Shown: piece after piece, positions 12,372 through 23,872 of the stretch
Numbering within the stretch: the first letter of the stretch is position 1
Layout: every line of letters starts with the position of its first letter
Assembly: GCA_034440615.1 (NCBI GenBank)
Contig: JAOTOM010005124.1
Span: 479,001 to 543,000 of the forward strand
Source: Ashinkailepas kermadecensis
Lineage: Eukaryota; Arthropoda; Thecostraca; Neolepadidae
Direction of reading: 5' to 3'
DNA: 64,000 bases
The notes under the pieces: model-generated
What the model was told of the DNA's origin: nothing
What the model saw: the letters and a program-made list of their open reading frames with translations, nothing else
Database searches by the model: none
Translations under genes and position numbers: made by a program

Positions 12372-13232
12372 TGCCGGCGGCTGACCGGCGACCGGCTGCT
12401 GTGGGGTATCGCTCCGCCGACACCGGCTGCTGTGGGGTATCGCTCCGCCGACGCCGGCTGCTGTGGGGTATCGCTCCGCTGACACTGACGCTCAGCTGCT
12501 GTGGGATATCGCTCCGCCGACACCGGCGCTGTGGGATATCGCTCCGCCGACACCGGCGCTGTGGGATATCGCTCTGCCGACACTGACGCTGTGGGATATC
12601 GCTCCGCCGACACCGGCTCCTGTGGGATATCGCTCCACCGACACTGACGCTCAGCTGCTGTGGGGTATCGCTCCACCGACACCGGCGCTGTGGGATATCG
12701 CTCCGCCGACACCGGCGCTGTGGGATATCGCTCTGCCGACACTGACGCTGTGGGATATCGCTCCGCCGACGCCGGCTGCTGTGGGGTATCGCTCCGCTGA
12801 CACTGACGCTCAGCTGCTGTGGGATATCGCTCCGCCGACACCGGCGCTGTGGGATATCGCTCTGCCGACGCTGACGCTGTGGGATATCGCTCCGCCGACA
12901 CCGGCTCCTGTGGGATATCGCTCCGCCGACACCGGCGCTGTGGGATATCGCTCCGCCGACACCGGCGCTGTGGGATATCGCTCCACCGACACTGACGCTG
13001 TGGGATATCGCTCCACCGACACTGACGCTCAGCTGCTGTGGGATATCGCTCCGCCGACACCGGCGCTGTGGGATATCGCTCCGCCGACACCGGCTGCTGT
13101 GGGGTATCGCTCTGCCGACACTGACGCTGTGGGATATCACTCCGCCGACACCGGCTGCTGTGGGATATCGCTCCACCGACACTGACGCTCAGCTGCTGTG
13201 GGATATCGCTCCGCCGACACCGGCGCTCGGCT
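12372..13232. repeat. 30/31-bp minisatellite, ~27 copies
   Basis: Unit core 'gtgggatatcgctccgccga'. A longer variant carrying 'ctgacgctcagctgctgtgg' recurs several times, marking higher-order blocks. Open frames across it on both strands are repeat artefacts. Confidence 0.96.
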
Positions 13233-13994
13233 CCCGTTGATTGCCCCCGGTTTCGACTAGTTGGAGGCCGTTTCTCCGGCCGGGCGGTTGAGACGGCTGG
13301 CGCCCCGCTCCACGCCAGGTACGCCGACCCATCACCCGGTCACTCCTCCAGCGCGCCGCGCGCCCTGAGTGGACAAACAGCACGGCGCCGCCGGCTCGTG
13401 CCGAGACGACGTGCGCCGCCGCTCCGCCGCGCCGACGTCTGCTGCTCGTGTCGGCCGGCTATAGCACAACAGGGACGGGATTGTTCGACTGTTAGTACGG
13501 ATATTTAATTGGATCTGGACTTGGATCGGATGGGACACAATTCTGACAGAACGTTCGCGATTGGGTTGCATTTGATCTCTCAGCTGTGAGATCTGCTTTT
13601 CCTGCTCGACTTTTTGCACAAAAATGCACTTCATCCAATCGGATTTCTTTGAATTACCTTTCTGGTTGTCGATATATTTGGATTAGATACGGATTGACCT
13701 TCACCGATTCGTGTTGGATAAGCTCAAAGCGTTTCAGTCGGCGTTGCGGCGTACGGCGTCCGTGGCGCCGTGTGCCGGTGTGCCGACAGCTGATTAATGT
13801 GTGGAGTTGGCCCAGTTGACGGTATGACTCGCATCACATGGCGACGTCGCCGGTCGCCGCCGCCGCCGGCAGACGCTGGCCGCCGGCGACCGGGCAATTT
13901 GCCGGCCGCCCGCTCCCACGGGCGAAGGGTGACGGCCCGGCCGGCTCCGGTGCCGCTCCGGCCGGCGCCCGGTCCGCAGACACGGCTCGGCGGC
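13233..13994. other. Non-array spacer, no gene recognised
   Basis: A GC-rich flank, then a moderately AT-rich stretch (~13480-13720), then GC-rich DNA again. No conserved frame or splice-flanked exon recognised. Confidence 0.5.
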
Positions 13995-14405
13995 CGACAC
14001 CGCCTGCGGAGTGTCCGGACGCTGTCCGGAGGCCGACACCGCCTGCTGGCTGTCCGGACGCTGTCCGGAGGCCGACACTCTGCTGAGTGTCCGGACGCTG
14101 TCCGGAGGCTGACACTGCCTGCTGAGTGTCCGGACGCTGTCCGGAGGCCGACACTGTCTGCTGAGTGTCCGGAGGCCGACACTGCCTGCTGAGTGTCCGG
14201 ACGCTGTCCGGAGGCCGACACTCTGCTGAGTGTCCGGACGCTGTCCGGAGGCTGACACTGTCTGCTGAGTGTCCGGACGCTGTCCGGAGACCGACACTCT
14301 GCTGAGTGTCCGGACGCTGTCCGGAGGCTGACACTGTCTGCTGAGTGTCCGGACGCTGTCTGGAGGCCGACACCGCCTGCTGGCTGTCCGGACGCTGTCC
14401 GTAGG
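13995..14405. repeat. 39-bp minisatellite, ~11 copies
   Basis: Units contain 'gtccggacgctgtccggagg', which holds the inverted pair 'tccgga' twice. Copies vary at 'gccgacac' / 'gctgacac'. Confidence 0.95.
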
Positions 14406-14452
14406 CAACCTCTGGCGACTTGTGTCCGAACGTTGACTCCTGGTGCCCATTT

Positions 14453-15375
14453 CAGCCGCTCGGTGTCCAGCCTAATGTCAGCCGCTCGGTGACCAGCCTA
14501 ATGTCAGCCGCTCGGTGACCAGCCTAATGTCAGCCGCTCGGTGACCAGCCTAATGTCAGCCGCTCGGTGACCAGCCTAATGTCAGTCGCTCGGTGACTAG
14601 CCTAATGTCAGCCGCTCGGTGACCAGCCTAATGTCAGCCGCTCGGTGACCAGCCTAATGTCAGCCGGTCGGTGACCAGCCTAATGTCAGCCGCTCGTTGA
14701 CCAGCCTAATGTCAGCCGCTCGGTGACCAGCCTAATGTCAGCCGCTCGGTGACCAGCCTAATGTCAGCCGCTCGGTGACCAGCCTAATGTCAGCCGCTCG
14801 GTGACCAGCCTAATGTCAGCCGCTCGGTGACCAGCCTAATGTCAGCCGGTCGGTGACCAGCCTAATGTCAGCCGGTCGGTGACCAGCCTAATGTCAGCCG
14901 CTCGGTGACCAGCCTAATGTCAGCCGGTCGGTGACCAGCCTAATGTCAGCCGCTCGGTGACCAGCCTAATGTCAGCCGCTCGGTGACCAGCCTAATGTCA
15001 GTCGCTCGGTGACCAGCCTAATGTCAGCCGGTCGGTGACCAGCCTAACGGCAGCCGCTCGGTGACCAGCCTAACGGCAGCCGCTCGGTGTCCAGCCTAAT
15101 GTCAGTCGCTCGGTGACTAGGCCTAATGTCAGCCGCTCGGTGACCAGCCTAATGTCAGCCGCTCGGTGACCAGCCTAATGTCAGCCGCTCGGTGACCAGC
15201 CTAATGTCAGCCGCTCGGTGACCAGCCTAATGTCAGCCGCTCGGTGACCAGCCTAATGTCAGCCGCTCGGTGACCAGCCTAATGTCAGCCGCTCGGTGAC
15301 CAGCCTAATGTCAGCCGCTCGGTGACCAGCCTAATGTCAGCCGCTCGGTGACCAGCCTAACGGCAGCCGCTCGAC
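14453..15375. repeat. 26-bp minisatellite, ~35 copies
   Basis: Very homogeneous unit 'cagccgctcggtgaccagcc' plus 'taatgt'. Most differences are single substitutions (ggtcgg, gtcgct, taacgg). Confidence 0.97.
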
Positions 15376-15484
15376 ATTGGCAGTCCGGACGTGGCGCCGG
15401 CCGTGCACCGCTTTCTTTCCGTTTCTCCGCGCGCCGTTGTGTCGGCGTGCGGCGCGTGCCGAGAGAAACAGGCCGCCCGGAGCT

Positions 15485-16030
15485 GTGGTCGCTGCCACGG
15501 GCTGGTTGGGCTGTGCCGTGGTCTGGTCGGGCTGTGCCATGGTCTGGTCGGGCTGTGCCATGGTCTCGCCGGGCCTTCTGGCGGGCTGGTCGGTCTGTGC
15601 CATGGTCCGGCCGGGTCTTCTCGCGGGCTGGTCGGGCTGTAACATGGTCTGGTCGGACTGTGCCATGGTCTGGTCGGGCTGTGCCATGGTCTCGCCGGGC
15701 CTTCTGGCGGGCTGGTCGGTCTGTGCCATGGTCCGGCCGGGTCTTCTCGCGGGCTGATCGGGCTGTAACATGGTCTCGCCGGGCCTTCTCGCGGGCTCGT
15801 CGTGCTGTGCTATGGTCTGGTCGGATTGTCTCACGGGCTGGTCGGGCTGTGCCATGGTTCGGCCGGGTCTTCTCGCGGTTTGGTCGTGTTGTGCCATGGT
15901 CGGGCCAGGCTGTTCCGTGATCTGGCTGGGCTGTTCTGGCTGTGCCATGGTCTTGCCGGGCCTTTTCTCGGGCTGGTCGGGCTGGGCGGGCGGGTCGGGC
16001 GGCCAGACCATGGTCTGGCCGGATTGTCTC
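15485..16030. repeat. Composite ~30-bp minisatellite
   Basis: Repeats of 'ctggtcgggctgtgccatgg' alternating with 'ccgggccttctggcgggctg', giving a longer compound period in the middle of the array. Confidence 0.92.
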
Positions 16031-16221
16031 ACGAGCGATGGTGGCGACAGCCCGCCTGCAGTGGAGACCTAGGGCCCCTGTTGTCACGGCCGGTGACGGC
16101 TCCATTTGTTCAGGTCCCCGATCGTGTCGGGTGCGGTGCACCTGCTGCCGGGCGGGCTGAGCCGTGCTGGGCGGGTGCGGCCAGTGGCTCCGGTGGCCGC
16201 CGACCACTGCCGGACGACCCG

Positions 16222-16640
16222 GGCGGCCGAGACAGACGGCTGTACTGGTGACGGCCGAGACAGACGGCCGATACTGCGACAGAGGTACGGCCTGGTGACG
16301 GCCGAGACAGACGGCTGTACTGGTGACGGCCGAGACAGACGGCCGATATTGCGACAGAGGTACGACCTGATGACAGTGGAGACAGACAGCTGTACTGCGG
16401 CAGAGGTACGGCCTGGTGACGGCCGAGACAGACGGCTGTACTGCGGCAGAGGTACGGCCTGGTGACGGTGGAGACAGACGGCTGTACTGCGGCAGAGGTA
16501 CGGCCTGGTGACGGCTGTGCTGCGGTTGAGGTACGGCCTGGTGACGGCGGAGACAGACGGCTGTACTGCGACAGAGGTACGGCCTGATGACGGCCGGGAC
16601 AGACAGCTGTGCTGCGGCGGAGGTACGGTCTGGTGACGGT
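16222..16640. repeat. ~46-bp minisatellite, ~9 copies
   Basis: Units contain 'gagacagacggctgtactg' and 'gcagaggtacggcctggtga'; several shortened copies are present. Confidence 0.93.
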
Positions 16641-16892
16641 GCCAGGGCCGGCTATGGCCCAGCCTGCCGGGCAGTCAGGACCCGTCTCGGCACTGAGGCC
16701 GCCGCCGCCGCCGCCGATAGCTGTGACGGTGGCGATGCTGATGATCCAGACGGCGCGGTTTTTAAAGTCAGGTCGTACTGACTGATAAGGTATCGACAAG
16801 CGAGCTGCAGCGGCACGCCGACCGATGGCAGTGCGTGTCGATGCAGCTCGAGACACCGGCTCGCCTTGGCCGACCAGGAAGGGACGTCGTCG

Positions 16893-17163
16893 TGTGACGC
16901 CGCTGCCGGCCTCCGACCGCACCGGCACCGCTGCCGGCCTCCGACCGCACCGGCACCGCTGCCGGCCTCCGACCGCACCGGCACAGCTGCCGACCTCCGA
17001 CCGCACCGGCACCGCTGCCGGCCTCCGACCGCACCGGCACCGCTGCCGGCCTCCGACCGCACCGGCACCGCTGCCGGCCTCCGACCGCACCGGCACCGCT
17101 GCCGGCCTCCGACCGCACCGGCACCGCTGCCGGCCTCCGACCGCACCGGCACCGCTGCCGCGG
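16893..17163. repeat. 28-bp minisatellite, ~9.5 copies
   Basis: Almost perfect units 'ctgccggcctccgaccgcac'. Because 28 is not a multiple of three, all three frames stay open in rotation. Confidence 0.96.
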
Positions 17164-17204
17164 ACAACATGTTTACGGAGGCGGAGCGACAGCGCACCCC
17201 GACC

Positions 17205-17330
17205 ACCCTGTCTGCTGCTGCCGGCGTCAGCTGCGTCAGCATCGTCAGCCGCGTCAGCTGCGTCAGCCTCGCGAGCATCGTCAGCCTCGTCAGCTGCGTC
17301 AGCCTCGTCAGCCGCGTCCACTCGGGTACA
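17205..17330. repeat. 9-bp repeat (cgtcagcNN)
   Basis: Iterations of 'gtcagc' spaced by 3-6 bases over about 125 bp. Confidence 0.85.
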
Positions 17331-17344
17331 CGTGACGTGCGGTG

Positions 17345-18150
17345 CTACTCCTGACACCCCTCATGACGTATGGCAGGTCTGGGCTACTGAGCTGCTCCTG
17401 ACACCCCTCATGACGTATGGCAGGTCTGGGCCACTGAACTGCTCCTGACACTCCTCATGACGTACGGCAGGTCTGGGCTACTGAACTGCTCCTGACACTC
17501 CTCATGACGTATGGCAGGTCTGGGCTACTGAGCTGCTCCTGACACTCCTCATGACGTATGGCAGGTCTGGGCTACTGAGCTGCTCCTGACACTCCTCATG
17601 ACGTATGGCAGGTCTGGGCTACTGAGCTGCTCCTGACAACCCTCATGACGTATGGCAGGTCTGGGCCACTGAGCTGCTCCTGACAACCCTCATGACGTAT
17701 GGCAGGTCTGGGCCACTGAGCTGCTCCTGACACTCCTCATGACGTATGGCAGGTCTGGGCCACTGAGCTGCTCCTGACACTCCTCATGACGTATGGCAGG
17801 TCTGGGCTACTGAGCTGCTCCTGACACTCCTCATGACGTATGGCAGGTCTGGGCCACTGAGCTGCTCCTGACACTCCTCATGACGTATGGCAGGTCTGGG
17901 CCACTGAGCTGCTCCTGACAACCCTCATGACGTATGGCAGGTCTGGGCCACTGAGCTGCTCCTGACACCCCGCATGACGTATGGCAGGTCTGGGCCACTG
18001 AGCTGCTCCTGACACTCCTCATGACGTATGGCAGGTCTGGGCCACTGAGCTGCTCCTGACAACCCTCATGACGTATGGCAGGTCTGGGCCACTGAGCTGC
18101 TCCTGACAACCCTCATGTGCACCTGGTCCATGCCTCTGAGCTGCTCCTGA
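17345..18150. repeat. 47-bp minisatellite, ~17 copies
   Basis: Units contain 'catgacgtatggcaggtctg' and 'ctgagctgctcctgaca'. A diverged unit of the same family sits about 500 bp away at 18640-18722. Confidence 0.96.
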
Positions 18151-18639
18151 CACCCAGTGATAAATTATTCGCGAAATAGGGTGGAGTATACCACTTGCTG
18201 AACGCTGAATCAACATCCCTCCCAAAGATGTATCAACATCGTGCTTCTTGGTGCGTGCTGGGAAGTCTGCATGCCTCGTTTCTAACTATCTCGTTTACAA
18301 CTATCATACTTTTGCTCACCATAACAGATCCGGGATTGTGATAACGATCCCTGATGTGCAATTCCAGGTGAAGGTATTACCTATAATGTGTTATGTTATA
18401 CAATGTCAGTTTATAGTATAAGTTTATAGTATATCGTTATCGTTGATATCGGTAACCCCAAATTAGGTACCTTTTAAAACATGCAAAACGGAAACAGTCA
18501 TATGTATGCAGTTATATCAAAACTGGGTTTGCATGACTTAACAAGATTTTAAATAACATTACTTCCATGACGATTTCGGCATCCTGCTGTACACGTTTCG
18601 ACATCTCACACCTAACGAGAAATCATTATTTTAACACTG
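18151..18639. other. AT-rich segment between array and outlying unit
   Basis: About 490 bp of AT-rich, repeat-free sequence. No gene, terminal inverted repeats or tRNA-like boxes recognised. Its position between related minisatellite units makes it a candidate old insertion. Confidence 0.5.
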
Positions 18640-18722
18640 CTGGCACCCCTCCTAACGTGCGGCCGTTCCCGTGCCACCGAGCTGCTCCTGACACTTATCA
18701 CGTACGGCCGGTCTGGGCCACG
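18640..18722. repeat. Outlying diverged copy of the 47-bp repeat
   Basis: Contains 'ccgagctgctcctgacactt' and 'cggccggtctgggccac', matching the unit of 17345-18150 with many substitutions. The next stretch up to 19037 is unique with no gene recognised. Confidence 0.75.
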
Positions 18723-19054
18723 TTGACCTCTGTTTTCCGCTTTGGGCTGAGATGTAATGACCGGGCGAGAACAATCTACTTCGAGCCATGTATGGGTGCG
18801 ACGAGAAGCTATTACATTACAACACTATGCATATGATTGAGCTCGGAGTATTGATGCCCGTCCAAGGCGTATTTGGAAGGTGCAGTTGCCTCGGGCGCTC
18901 CACGCGGTACTGCCGTGACACGTCTGTAGAATACGGATGGTCCGCCAACAGCTGTCGCGCTGACATCTGGCCATCTTCCTGCATCTGTCCGCTGAGTCCA
19001 GCTGCTGTGAGATGAGAGTGTGTGGAAAGTGTTCGTGCCCTCACACAAGGCCTG

Positions 19055-19222
19055 TTGTTTGTTTATTGGGTGGTTTACGACGCACTTTATGCACGATCAC
19101 GGCTAATGGCGCCGCCCACACTGTTTCGCCGGTTGGCCGCGGGAATGCCCCGAGCGGTGCGAGTGTTGAACCCGGGACCATGGTATCCAGAGCTCAACAC
19201 CTTAACCACTTGGCCACCCCGC
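19055..19222 (-). mobile_element. tRNA-derived SINE, family 1 (antisense), 17-bp target-site duplication
   Basis: Reverse complement of the family-1 SINE at 10156-10339: the antisense A box reads 'ccacttggcca' near 19207 and the tail 'ttgtttgtttattgggtgg' is at the left end. A perfect 17-bp duplication 'ccctcacacaaggcctg' flanks it (19038-19054 and 19223-19239). The tail reads GTCGTAAACC in sense, intact compared with the other copy. Confidence 0.93.
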
Positions 19223-19547
19223 CCCTCACACAAGGCCTGGCGAGATAGCCATCTTGCCGGCCGTGTGCTGAAACCAGCCCACTTTGTACGGATGCCAGGC
19301 GCCATCAAACACATAGCGTACGTGCCTTCACAGTCTGTACGTGTATTCCTGCCGTAAGTGCCTTCACAGTCTGCGTATATTCCGAGGGCGCCAGCCACAG
19401 CCCGGTGTGGCTGTGGCTTTGGTGGGTAGGGGCCGGCGCGTGCTGGTCAGCCTGATAAGCCGGGTACCGTCCTTCTGTAATTGTGTCTTCGGGACAGCGG
19501 TGCAGCGCTGTGCAGGCTCAGCTGACGCCATGGCATGGTGATGGCGA

Positions 19548-20400
19548 GGTGTTCTGATACTGCGGCCGTCAGCTGTATTGGTGCCGTGGTACTGCGGCCG
19601 TCAGCTGTATTGGTGCCATGGTACTGCGGCCGTCAGCTGTATTGGTGCCGTGGTACTGCGGCCGTCAGCTGTATTGGTGCCATGGTACTGCGGCCGTCAG
19701 CTGTATTGGTGCCATGGTACTGCGGCCGTCAGCTGTATTGGTGCCGTGGTACTGCGGCCGTCAGCTGTATTGGTGCCATGATACTGCGGCTCCAGCTGTA
19801 TTGGTGCCATGGTACTGCGGCCGTCAGCTGTATTGGTGCCATGGTACTGCGGCCGTCAGCTGTATTGGTGCCATGGTACTGCGGCCGTCAGCTGTATTGG
19901 TGCCGTGGTACTGCGGCGCCAGCTGTATTGGTGCCATGGTACTGCGGCCGCCAGCTGTATTGGTGCCGTGGTACTGCGGCCGTCAGCTGTATTGGTGCCA
20001 TGGTACTGCAGCCGTCAGCTGTATTGGTGCCGTGGTACTGCGGCTCCAGCTGTATTGGTGCCATGGTACTGCGGCCGTCAGCTGTATTGGTGCCGTGGTA
20101 CTGCGGCCGTCAGCTGTATTGGTGCCATGGTACTGCGGCCGTCAGCTGTATTGGTGCCATGGTACTGCGGCCGTCAGCTGTATTGGTGCCATGGTACTGC
20201 GGCCGTCAGCTGTATTGGTGCCATGGTACTGCGACCGTCAGCTGTATTAGTGTCATGGTACTGCGGCCGTCAGCTGTACTGGTGCCGTGGTACTGCTGCC
20301 TTCAGCTGTATTGGTGCCATGGTACTGCGGCCGTCAGCTGTATTGGTGTCATGGTACTGCGGCCGTCAGCTGTATTCGTGCCATGGTACCGTCGTTCATC
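19548..20400. repeat. 32-bp minisatellite, ~26 copies
   Basis: Units 'tactgcggccgtcagctgta' plus 'ttggtgccatgg'. The main variation is a CpG/TpG-type swap (gccgtgg/gccatgg) and 2-3 base deletions after 'gcgg'. Confidence 0.97.
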
Positions 20401-20565
20401 TGTAATTCTGTCTGCGGGCGCCTTCCAAAGCCTATGCCGCGGTTCAGCGGTGTGGAGCCTTGTGCCGCTGTATCGCTGCACCAATGTGCCGCTGTGTCGT
20501 GTCGGTATGGCGCTGTGCTACTGTGCCGGCATACCACCATGCCGGCGTGACGAGCTGGTAGCGTG

Positions 20566-20725
20566 GTCTGAGAGGCCATCTGGCCGACCAGTGGTGCCGC
20601 TGGCGGGTCAGTCACTGGCCGGTCACGGTCGCCGCTGACCTCTGCGGTCTGAGAGGCCATCTGGCCGGCCAGTGGTGCCGCGGGCGGGTCAGTCACTGAC
20701 CGGTCACGGCCGCCGCTGTCCTCTG
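20566..20725. repeat. 81-bp tandem duplication
   Basis: 'ctgagaggccatctggccg' through 'gccgctg-cctctgcggt' occurs twice, near 20568 and 20649; a weaker third partial follows to ~20790. The sequence from 20790 to 21090 is unique with no gene recognised. Confidence 0.85.
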
Positions 20726-21089
20726 CGGTCCCGGTAGACAGGCTGGTCGTGGTCGCAGCTGACCTCTACAGTCCCATTGGACAGGCTGGTCAGGAGACCG
20801 CTCACGATCCGTGCACGTGCTGGGGTACGCAGGCATGCAGCTAACAAGCCGTTGAATGCTGCAGCGTCGGACGTCAAGGCACGCTGAAACCTGCTGAACA
20901 GGCCCCGCACACAGTCCGGACTGGTCCATCCGGCTTCTGGCGACCTTAGTCCATCCATATATGTAAGAGGACGATGGTCTCGTTGCCGTAGCGCGGCACT
21001 CGGGTTCTGTGTCGTTTGAGACATGTGGCGTGCGACCAATATCACCGGCAAGGAGTTGGGAACGTTTGCTGCTCGATAAGAAGAAGATC

Positions 21090-21240
21090 CTGGGGTTGTT
21101 GTACGACACCTCCGACTGCTGGCTCACATGGCGTCGCCAGCCTCCCGTGTGTCGATTGATGGCAGGTGGACCCGGATACCCCGCCGGCTGCAGGACTCGA
21201 ACCCGTAGAATAGTGCGTTCTGCCGATGTGTCATTTTGAC
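21090..21240 (-). mobile_element. Diverged tRNA-derived SINE, family 3-like (antisense)
   Basis: In antisense it reads an A-box-like 'acatcggcagaacgc', a good B box 'gggttcgagtcctg', then 'ccggcggggtatcc', as in the family-3 SINE at 34866. After that come 'ggcgacgccat' and a tail 'ggtgtcgtacaac'. Ends are approximate and no duplication was found. Confidence 0.6.
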
Positions 21241-21299
21241 AGCTTTGTGTAGACGTGTTTTGTGTAGTCGTGCTTTGTGTAGTCGTGTTTTCTCCTCAG

Positions 21300-22190
21300 T
21301 GAAAGCATTTCATTAGCGTCATACCGCCAGCGAGGCGAGTGATCAACACGACGCTGGCGAGTCGTGTCGGACGGCAAGCCATCCGGCTGAATGCCGGTCC
21401 TGGCCGGTGACCCAGAATGGTGCACATGTGGGCCTGTTGCTCATATGTTTTGTCTCCGACCTTCCTTGTCTCATTCAAACAAATTGCATTGTGTATGCCG
21501 ATGATATGAAGCTGTTTGATCGGATTAAATCTACCGCCGACGTCGCCGTCCTTCAGGCTGACATGGATTGTCTCGCCACTTGGGCGCACACTGGGCGCCT
21601 CACACTACGTCATACAAATGAAACGTGGTCACATTTTTCCTACGTACTCGCCAGTTCAGGTCGCAAATGCACCCGAGGGCTGCGACCTGGAACGTCGCAT
21701 TGAGATGCGTGACCTGCGGGTCATTCTCGACACCAATGTCGCCTTTTTACCCCACACTGACGCGATCGTCGCCAAGGCAAACCGGGGACGAGTGGTCTAG
21801 GGGTAAGATGCTCGTCTCACAATCGAAAGGTTGTGGGTTCGAGTCTCACCTGTCGCTACTCTTCGTCCGCGACTAATCGGCGTGAGAGATTGGCGACGCT
21901 ACATGACTCAACGGTCGACGTGTCGTAAAACCAATAACCAACCGACCAGCCAAGGCAAACCGCATGCTGGGATTTAGAGGCACGCAGCTGTCCCGGTCTC
22001 ACGTGGTGTCCGCCTCAATCACAGCTCCATGGTGTACGTCCACAACACACACGTCCGATCCTTACTGGAAAACTGCTGCACTATATGAACATGAGCAACT
22101 CCAACCAACTTTGAATGCTCATTCAGCTCATTCAGCAGAAGGTTTAATGCGGCTGGCTGTCAGTCTAACACTAAGTCTCATCATAGAATA
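21300..22190 (+). pseudogene. Broken non-LTR retrotransposon (reverse transcriptase fragment)
   Basis: The + strand encodes, with frameshifts, a run of LINE reverse-transcriptase signatures. A 'VSDLP' block (21450s) precedes the catalytic-site motif 'YADDMKLF' (near 21493-21516). Then follow 'ADMDCLATW' and, in another frame, 'RDLRVILDTNVAFLPHTD'. 'IVAKAN' is separated from 'RMLGF' by an inserted SINE, and a decayed 'RSHVVSASITAPWC' block follows. This order (YADD, then the thumb region with RMLGF) is typical of Jockey/CR1-like elements. Frame changes between blocks, internal stops and the SINE make it dead. The 5' and 3' ends are not defined. Confidence 0.85.
21784..21948 (+). mobile_element. 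tRNA-derived SINE, family 2, inserted in the LINE fragment
   Basis: The head has an A-box-like 'gtggtctaggggtaag' and B box 'gggttcgagtctc'. The body contains 'ttggcgacgctacatgac' and the tail 'gtcgtaaaaccaataacc'. A perfect 13-bp duplication 'gccaaggcaaacc' (21771-21783 and 21949-21961) flanks it, and removing one duplication copy plus the SINE rejoins the LINE frame. Antisense relatives lie at 22861, 26847 and 46882. Confidence 0.95.
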
Positions 22191-22199
22191 GACTGCGAC

Positions 22200-22860
22200 A
22201 TTCGCCTTGCTCATTTTAGCATCTTGTGCCCCAAGTCCCGCTCAAATGTCTTGAAATTTAGCATTGCGCCTATGAACGTTGCATGGCAAGAATAACCATC
22301 GGATCGCCCTCTATCCAAAGTCCGTGGCCTCGCCGATGCCGCCCAGTAGCTCCAAAGCCACGAAGGCAATCGATTAGCATAATTCAATGATATGTGACAA
22401 ACCTTGGAAAGGGAACTGACCAGTGTCATGCTAGCCGAATCGCCAATTGCCACAATGCACGAAACATTAGTTTCGTGCATTGTGCATTAGTTTCGTGCAT
22501 GCTGTCTATATCACGTTGAACGGCGAAAGATCGTGACTTCGTTGAACTTTAGGTGTGCTCACCTATGACATCATATCTTCTGAACACGATGGAACCTTGA
22601 GAAAACTTTATGGCCCAACTGCGCGGAATTGATGCTTGGATCGCTAACCACGTTTCGATGGCGACCTTTTGAGGAGTTAGGAGGCTTTGTTTCAAAAGTT
22701 TTACGCGGGTGCAGAGCTCCACTTTGCCTGAACATTGGAGCGGTGCCTAAATTGTCATGGCGGTGCACAATTTGAACTAATCTACTCTGGCCGAGACAGA
22801 CTCGCTACGTACCAAAGTATTCTAATTTATGATATTTTGCGCCGGTTTTAGCCGGTTTCG
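22200..22860. other. AT-rich spacer, no gene recognised
   Basis: Array-free sequence with a perfect hairpin (separate entry). Open frames on the minus strand show no domain. Confidence 0.5.
22451..22484. repeat. Perfect 15-bp inverted repeat (hairpin)
   Basis: Arms 22451-22465 and 22470-22484 (cacaatgcacgaaac and its complement) with loop 'atta'. 'cattagtttcgtgcat' then repeats immediately at 22485-22500. No U-run follows, so a terminator role is not indicated. Confidence 0.9.
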
Positions 22861-23003
22861 GTTAGTTGGTTGGTTATTGGTTTTTACGACACGTCGACCG
22901 TTGAGTCATATAGCGTCGCCAATCTCTCACGCCGATTGGTCGCGGGCGAAGAGTAGCGACAGGTGAGATTCGAACCCACAATCTTTCGATTGCGAGACGA
23001 GCA
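22861..23003 (-). mobile_element. tRNA-derived SINE, family 2 (antisense, 5'-truncated)
   Basis: Antisense copy running from the tail 'ggttattggtttttacgac' to the B box 'gattcgaaccc'. About 20 bases of the head are missing, as expected from 5' truncation during target-primed reverse transcription. Flanked by 'ttttagccggtttcg' (22846-22860 and 23004-23018). Confidence 0.9.
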
Positions 23004-23261
23004 TTTTAGCCGGTTTCGACAGCCGGCTGTAGATAATAATGTTCCCCCAGGAAGATAATTGTGCCGGCAGGCTGGGAACATGACATCATGTAATCTCGCT
23101 CGACATGGCTGCCGTGCAGTGGACTTTTGTCACAGCCAGAGAAACAGCCGGATGCTTGCCGCGCAGCACGGCTGCTGACGCGCGTCAAATTCAATACCAC
23201 TGTCCGACTGAGCACGGTCGTCCGTCCACCGTCCGAGCCGCTCCCTGTCTGCGCGACACGT

Positions 23262-23482
23262 GACACTGACACTGACGATGTCACTGACTGACACTGACAC
23301 CGTGACTGATACTGACATTGACACCGACATCAACACCGACACTGACAATGACACAGTCACTGATACTGGCACCGACACTGACGCTGATGCTGATGCTGAT
23401 GCTGACACTGACATCGACACTGACACTGACACCGACACCGACGCTGGCGCTGATACTGACACTGATGCTGACACCCGCGCTC
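23262..23482. repeat. Hexanucleotide repeat (GACACT/GACATT)n
   Basis: About 36 copies of a 6-bp unit, with variants gacacc, gatact and gatgct. Reads as Thr-Asp or Val-Ser repeats in two frames; no coding context. Confidence 0.95.
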
Positions 23483-23499
23483 ACTGCGCCAGCCACCAC

Positions 23500-23872
23500 C
23501 TACACGATCGGCGCCGCTCCAAACCGTCCCATGTCCACATGCCCACGTACCGCCACCGCAGGCACCGACTGTGCCGGAGGCGCCGCTCCAGACCGTCACA
23601 CGTCCACATGCCCACGTACCGCCACCGCAGGCACCGACGGTGTCGGAGCCGCCGCTCCAGACCGTCACACGTCCACATGCCCACGTACCGCCACCGCAGG
23701 CACCGACGGTGTCGGAGGCGCCGCTCCAGACCGTCACACGTCCACATGCCCACGTACCGCCACCGCAGGCACCGACTGTGTCGGAGGCGCCGCTCCAGAC
23801 CGTCACACGTCCACATGCCCACGTACCGCCACCGCAGGCACCGACGGTGTCGGAGCCGCCGCTCCAATGTGT
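23500..23872. repeat. 69-bp minisatellite, ~5.5 copies
   Basis: Units contain 'ccgtcacacgtccacatgcc' and 'cgtaccgccaccgcaggcac'; the length is a multiple of three, so several frames are open. Confidence 0.95.

Noticed and set aside
12113..13185. Frames of 240-325 codons on both strands
   Set aside because: Produced by the 30-bp unit; no conservation or splice support.
19535..20638. 367-codon frame rich in Trp, Cys and Tyr
   Set aside because: Pure translation of the 32-bp repeat; also open in other frames.
21784..21860. Functional tRNA gene from A and B boxes
   Set aside because: The cloverleaf is not complete and the sequence continues into a SINE body with target-site duplications; the same holds for 10156, 19055, 22861, 26847, 34866 and 46882.
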